Origin: an uncultured Acidobacteriaceae bacterium
GTDB lineage: Bacteria; Acidobacteriota; Terriglobia; Terriglobales; Acidobacteriaceae
Assembly (NCBI GenBank): GCA_903828675.1
Contig: CAIKND010000064.1
Span: 1 to 35,365 of the forward strand
Reading direction: 5' to 3'
DNA length: 35,365 nucleotides
A program made the translations under genes and the position numbers. Numbering within the stretch: position 1 is the stretch's first letter; each line of letters starts with the position of its first letter. Positions 32,759 to 35,365 of the stretch are shown here, piece by piece. A model generated the notes under the pieces. The model had not been told where the DNA came from. It was given only the letters and a program-made list of their open reading frames with translations, and made no database searches.

Positions 32759-33765
32759 TGATCGGATTCCGATTGCTAATCGGATTCCACACATGCTTTT
32801 CGGAGTATTATCCTGTGACTTTCCGCGTGCTGATAACCGGTGTTGCCGGATTCCTCGGCTCTCACTTGGCTGACCGTCTACTGGGTGAGGGCTTTTCCGT
32901 TATTGGTGTCGACAACCTCTCGACCGGTACTCTGGAAAATCTGGCACACTTGGCCAATGAGCAACGCTTCTGCTTCGAGGAGCATGATATCTGCCTTCCC
33001 TTTGATCCTGGCCAAGTAGATTATGTGTTCAATCTGGCCTCTCCTGCCAGCCCGCCGGAGTATCTCCGTTTGGCCATTGAGACCCTGAGGGTTGGATCGG
33101 CCGGAACGGAAAACACACTGGAAATCGCCCGCAAGTCAGGCGCAGCTTATCTGCACGCGTCCACCTCCGAGTGCTACGGCGATCCACTTGAGCATCCGCA
33201 GTCAGAGAGCTATTGGGGAAATGTAAACCCGGTTGGGCCACGCTCGGTCTATGACGAAGCCAAGCGCTATGCTGAAGCTTTGGTGATGGCCTATCACCGC
33301 TCGCGCAGCGTCGACACACGCCTGGTCCGCATATTCAACACCTATGGCCCTCGCCTGCTCCCCAGTGATGGCAGAGTAATCTCCAATTTCATGATGCAGG
33401 CTGTGCGCGGCGAACCGTTGACCGTCTATGGTTCCGGCAACCAGACGCGAAGCTTCTGCTACGTCGATGATTTGATCGAGGGAATCCTGCTGCTCTCGCG
33501 CTCCAATGAGCATCTGCCGGTGAACCTGGGAAACCCCACTGAATTCAGTATCCTCGAGTGCGCGCAGGCCGTACTTGAAGCCACCAACTCAAAGAGCAGA
33601 CTCCAATTCGAATCCTTGCCAGAGGACGATCCAACTCGCCGCTGTCCTGACATTGCCAAGGCACGTACACTTCTGGGTTGGGAGCCAAAGATTCCACTCA
33701 AGGAAGGATTAGCCAGGTCGCTCAGTTTCTTCAGAAGCAAAGTCCTTGTGGGGCCCGGCGCGTGA
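32758..33765 (+). CDS. UDP-glucuronate decarboxylase (UDP-xylose synthase) family SDR
   Basis: 335 aa from ATG 32758 (coupled, TAATG). GTG 32815 is an alternative that removes a 19-residue leader and starts at VTFRVLITG. Extended SDR: GVAGFLGSHLADRLL (NAD binding), VIGVDNLSTGTLENL, YVFNLASPASPPEYLRLAIETLRVGS (typical of UXS), STSECYGDP, catalytic YDEAK (Tyr-x3-Lys), RIFNTYGPR and TRSFCYVDDLIEG. It converts UDP-GlcA to UDP-xylose with transient NAD reduction. The leader codons contain a 10-bp direct repeat (ATCGGATTCC at 32761 and 32779), which supports the later start. It acts directly after the product of the preceding gene. Confidence 0.93.
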   Translation: MIGFRLLIGFHTCFSEYYPVTFRVLITGVAGFLGSHLADRLLGEGFSVIGVDNLSTGTLENLAHLANEQRFCFEEHDICLPFDPGQVDYVFNLASPASPPEYLRLAIETLRVGSAGTENTLEIARKSGAAYLHASTSECYGDPLEHPQSESYWGNVNPVGPRSVYDEAKRYAEALVMAYHRSRSVDTRLVRIFNTYGPRLLPSDGRVISNFMMQAVRGEPLTVYGSGNQTRSFCYVDDLIEGILLLSRSNEHLPVNLGNPTEFSILECAQAVLEATNSKSRLQFESLPEDDPTRRCPDIAKARTLLGWEPKIPLKEGLARSLSFFRSKVLVGPGA

Positions 33766-33773
33766 GGCTGTAT

Positions 33774-33803
33774 CTCATTCGCAAATGAGGCTCCGCCGTG
33801 CGG
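33774..33803. terminator. Two small hairpins between convergent genes
   Basis: CTCATT/AATGAG (33774-33789, 4-nt loop) and CCGC/GCGG (33793-33803, 3-nt loop) lie between the UXS stop and the stop of the minus-strand acyltransferase. They may serve as a bidirectional transcript end, but no T-run is present. Confidence 0.3.
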
Positions 33804-33842
33804 CCCTGGAAACTTCTTGTCAATCCGGTCGTAGAAATACGT

Positions 33843-34904
33843 TCAAGCGACAATACGCTTGAGCGCAGTGTTCTTGGCCATCAGATAAGCAGTAGACACT
33901 GAAAGCAGATACACAGCAACGATGACAAATGGGTACCACAGGCCAGCCGGATACAAAGGTCGAGCATGATCTAGATTATTGAAATATATAAGATGCATCC
34001 CATAGACCCCAAGAGTCAGGCTTCCAAATGTGCTGAAACAATGAGCTCTTGGCATCAACGCATTCGACAGCGCAATCAAAGCACACCCGATTCCCATGAA
34101 ATATGTACCGAATAAGCAGTCCGGTGAATAATTAATGTCGTGTTTGGTTATCAGAAAATAGAGCTCTATAAAATGCACCATATAACCGAGGATGAGAAAT
34201 CCGCACCCCTTCCAAAGCCAGCTTCGATTTGGCGCCATCGTCGATAAGATGTAACCAGAAGCAAAAAAGGCAGCCCCGCCGAAAAACGTAAAGAACCCAG
34301 GCCCCTCGAATAACCAACTTCTCGTGCCTAGAGGAAGATGTATTCCCATGGGAGTATGAGCGTAGGCCCCATTCAGCAGCCCAACTATGTAAAGCATGGC
34401 AGAAAATACGATCAAAGTACCAATTCGGCGCATTTTCACGAAACACGCGCAAATAGTGGCGCTGGTCATCAACGCGGGTAGAAAATACAAATGATACATA
34501 GTCCCGAAGAACATGGCATGAAGGGGGCGTTTGGTTAGGTCTATTGCATTAAAGTAAAAGATCTTAAGTGAACCGGCAATCCCACAATTTAGATCTTGAT
34601 AAACGTCATATGGGAGCAAATAGACAAGCGACCATGCCAGATAGATAATCAGGATCCTCTTCAAGAAGCCTAGGAATGTTTGTAGAACGTCAGCACCACC
34701 AACGATTTTCTTTCCCCAGAAGTAACCCGATATTGTAATAAAATATGGAACCGTAAAGCGAATCACTTGATTTGCGATTAAATACGGAGACGACCAATCA
34801 GCAATATGCCCATTAACAACAGTAGGACTCGCTGTTGCGTGGGCAATAATGACCGCAACAATGGCAATAATTCTGAAGATGTCGACGCCCGGAATGCGTT
34901 TCAC
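33843..34904 (-). CDS. Acyltransferase-3 family membrane O-acyltransferase (OafA/WecH-like)
   Basis: 353 aa from GTG 34904, with AGGA just upstream on the minus strand; a TTG at 34916 has no ribosome site. About ten transmembrane helices. Family hallmarks: PGVDIFRIIAIVAVIIAHA (R/K-x10-H region of helix 1), VPYFITISGYFWGKK, YHLYFLPAL and LGVYGMHLIYF. These enzymes transfer acetyl or another acyl group to surface glycans at the inner membrane. Base composition differs from the rest: hand counts of 34561-34620 and 34741-34800 both give 23/60 GC, against 34/60 in 33241-33300. That suggests recent acquisition. It is convergent with the UXS gene and so not part of that operon. Confidence 0.9.
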   Translation of the reverse strand: MKRIPGVDIFRIIAIVAVIIAHATASPTVVNGHIADWSSPYLIANQVIRFTVPYFITISGYFWGKKIVGGADVLQTFLGFLKRILIIYLAWSLVYLLPYDVYQDLNCGIAGSLKIFYFNAIDLTKRPLHAMFFGTMYHLYFLPALMTSATICACFVKMRRIGTLIVFSAMLYIVGLLNGAYAHTPMGIHLPLGTRSWLFEGPGFFTFFGGAAFFASGYILSTMAPNRSWLWKGCGFLILGYMVHFIELYFLITKHDINYSPDCLFGTYFMGIGCALIALSNALMPRAHCFSTFGSLTLGVYGMHLIYFNNLDHARPLYPAGLWYPFVIVAVYLLSVSTAYLMAKNTALKRIVA

Positions 34905-34907
34905 GTA

Positions 34908-34912
34908 TCCTC
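34908..34912 (-). promoter_or_regulatory. Ribosome binding site deciding the acyltransferase start
   Basis: GAGGA on the minus strand, 3 nt before GTG 34904. Close spacing but the only ribosome-like site near; it favours GTG 34904 over TTG 34916. Confidence 0.5.
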
Positions 34913-35105
34913 GCAAGAAATGATCTTGACTTTTGCTGAAAAGACTACCGTACGGATTTCATGATGTTCTCCATGTGAGCCGTCAATACCTGCGTCTTGG
35001 CGGGATACCAGGCCCTAATTCGCCAGACCGAATTGATGCGCCGTTATAGTTCGATCCCTACACCTCAGGTTGCATCCCCCGCAGTCCCCTTCCCTCCGTC
35101 CCAAG

Positions 35106-35121
35106 GCCAAAGGCCTTTGGC
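35106..35121. repeat. 16-bp perfect palindrome
   Basis: GCCAAAGGCCTTTGGC is its own reverse complement. No flanking gene start within 150 nt, so an operator role is doubtful; it may be a structural or repeat element. Confidence 0.35.
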
Positions 35122-35275
35122 TGTCCAAATACAATTCCGATTTCGCGTTCGCCAGAGCCAACCCGGCGGCAGAATGGCAGTTTTCAGGCCCGTCTTCTGC
35201 TCTAAACCCAGGCACGCGGCATGTGTAAGCGTCCTGAGTTCCCCTCTTGACTTGATTGAGTTTTCATCTCTTGAA

Positions 35276-35365
35276 GTGTCCACTTCTTTTTGGTGGACAC
35301 CTGTTGAGTGTGTCTAAGCGGCTTGGGAGGATTGGGTCTGTAGAGATGGGACGAGGTTCCAGGGC
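35276..35365 (-). mobile_element. Possible end of an insertion sequence, running off the right edge
   Basis: GTGTCCAC (35276-35283) and GTGGACAC (35293-35300) form an inverted repeat with a 9-nt loop, resembling termini of several IS families. On the minus strand an open frame enters from the window edge and stops at 35314-35316, ending PWNLVPSLQTQSSQAA, which could be the last residues of a transposase. Only 52 nt of it are visible, so the call is weak. Confidence 0.3.

Larger units (their letters stand above)
34905..35313. other. 409-bp region without a recognised gene
   Basis: Contains a 16-bp perfect palindrome (35106-35121) and the inverted repeat at 35276-35300. Short open frames on both strands show no family motif. 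Base composition returns to that of the main locus. Confidence 0.4.

Noticed and set aside
35035..35065. tRNA-like word TTCGATCCC
   Set aside because: The flanks do not pair as a T-stem and no anticodon or acceptor stem can be built.

Overview
The window is one large extracellular or surface polysaccharide (EPS) locus from a bacterium with moderate GC. The combination of an acidobacterial-looking exosortase, a sugar transferase with a degenerate GGDEF-like front domain, a choice-of-anchor-D lipoprotein, PilZ and sigma-54 regulators suggests a soil Acidobacteriota (Terriglobia-like). That assignment is inferred from gene families, not from a marker gene. No rRNA, tRNA, CRISPR array or complete mobile element was found.

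Left part (243-18825), almost all on the + strand. It opens with a membrane sugar-1-phosphate transferase that would start the repeat unit. A three-gene set follows (Gfo/Idh oxidoreductase, hexapeptide N-acetyltransferase, DegT aminotransferase) that looks like WbpB/WbpD/WbpE and would make an acetamido sugar nucleotide. Then come a secreted beta-helix protein, a Wzx-type flippase, a methyltransferase, an O-antigen ligase/polymerase-like protein, four glycosyltransferases, a FemAB-like acyltransferase, a NodB-like deacetylase and an exosortase. FemAB, deacetylase and exosortase together are the known signature of exosortase-linked EPS loci.

Middle part (19200-25937). An FkbH-like HAD-IIIC enzyme, a stand-alone acyl carrier protein, a hexapeptide acyltransferase, a possible 45-residue ORF, a VOC protein with a methylmalonyl-CoA epimerase-like signature and a large NodB-like protein form a compact group. 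I read it as a module that builds a small acyl group (glyceryl in the best-known FkbH systems) on a carrier protein and transfers it to the glycan. This is the most unusual part of the window. A WbpA-like UDP-HexNAc 6-dehydrogenase closes the block and completes the WbpA/B/D/E set.

Right part (26041-35365). A minus-strand lipoprotein (choice-of-anchor D plus Fn3-like), a PilZ protein, and a minus-strand operon of a PrsR-like sigma-54 response regulator with a translationally coupled hypothetical gene. Divergent from that operon is a second sigma-54 activator with no receiver domain. Then UDP-glucose dehydrogenase and UDP-glucuronate decarboxylase overlap by one base and would make UDP-GlcA and UDP-xylose. 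The last whole gene is an AT-rich acyltransferase-3 gene on the minus strand, probably acquired. The right edge may be the end of an insertion sequence.

Working model: nucleotide sugars (UDP-diacetamido-uronate type, UDP-GlcA, UDP-Xyl) feed a lipid-linked repeat unit built by the transferase and glycosyltransferases. The unit is decorated by methyl, acetyl and acyl-ACP-derived groups, flipped, and polymerised or ligated. The export and chain-length proteins and the exosortase substrates are not in this window. The two sigma-54 activators and the PilZ protein suggest control by RpoN and c-di-GMP, but by eye I found no convincing -24/-12 promoter.
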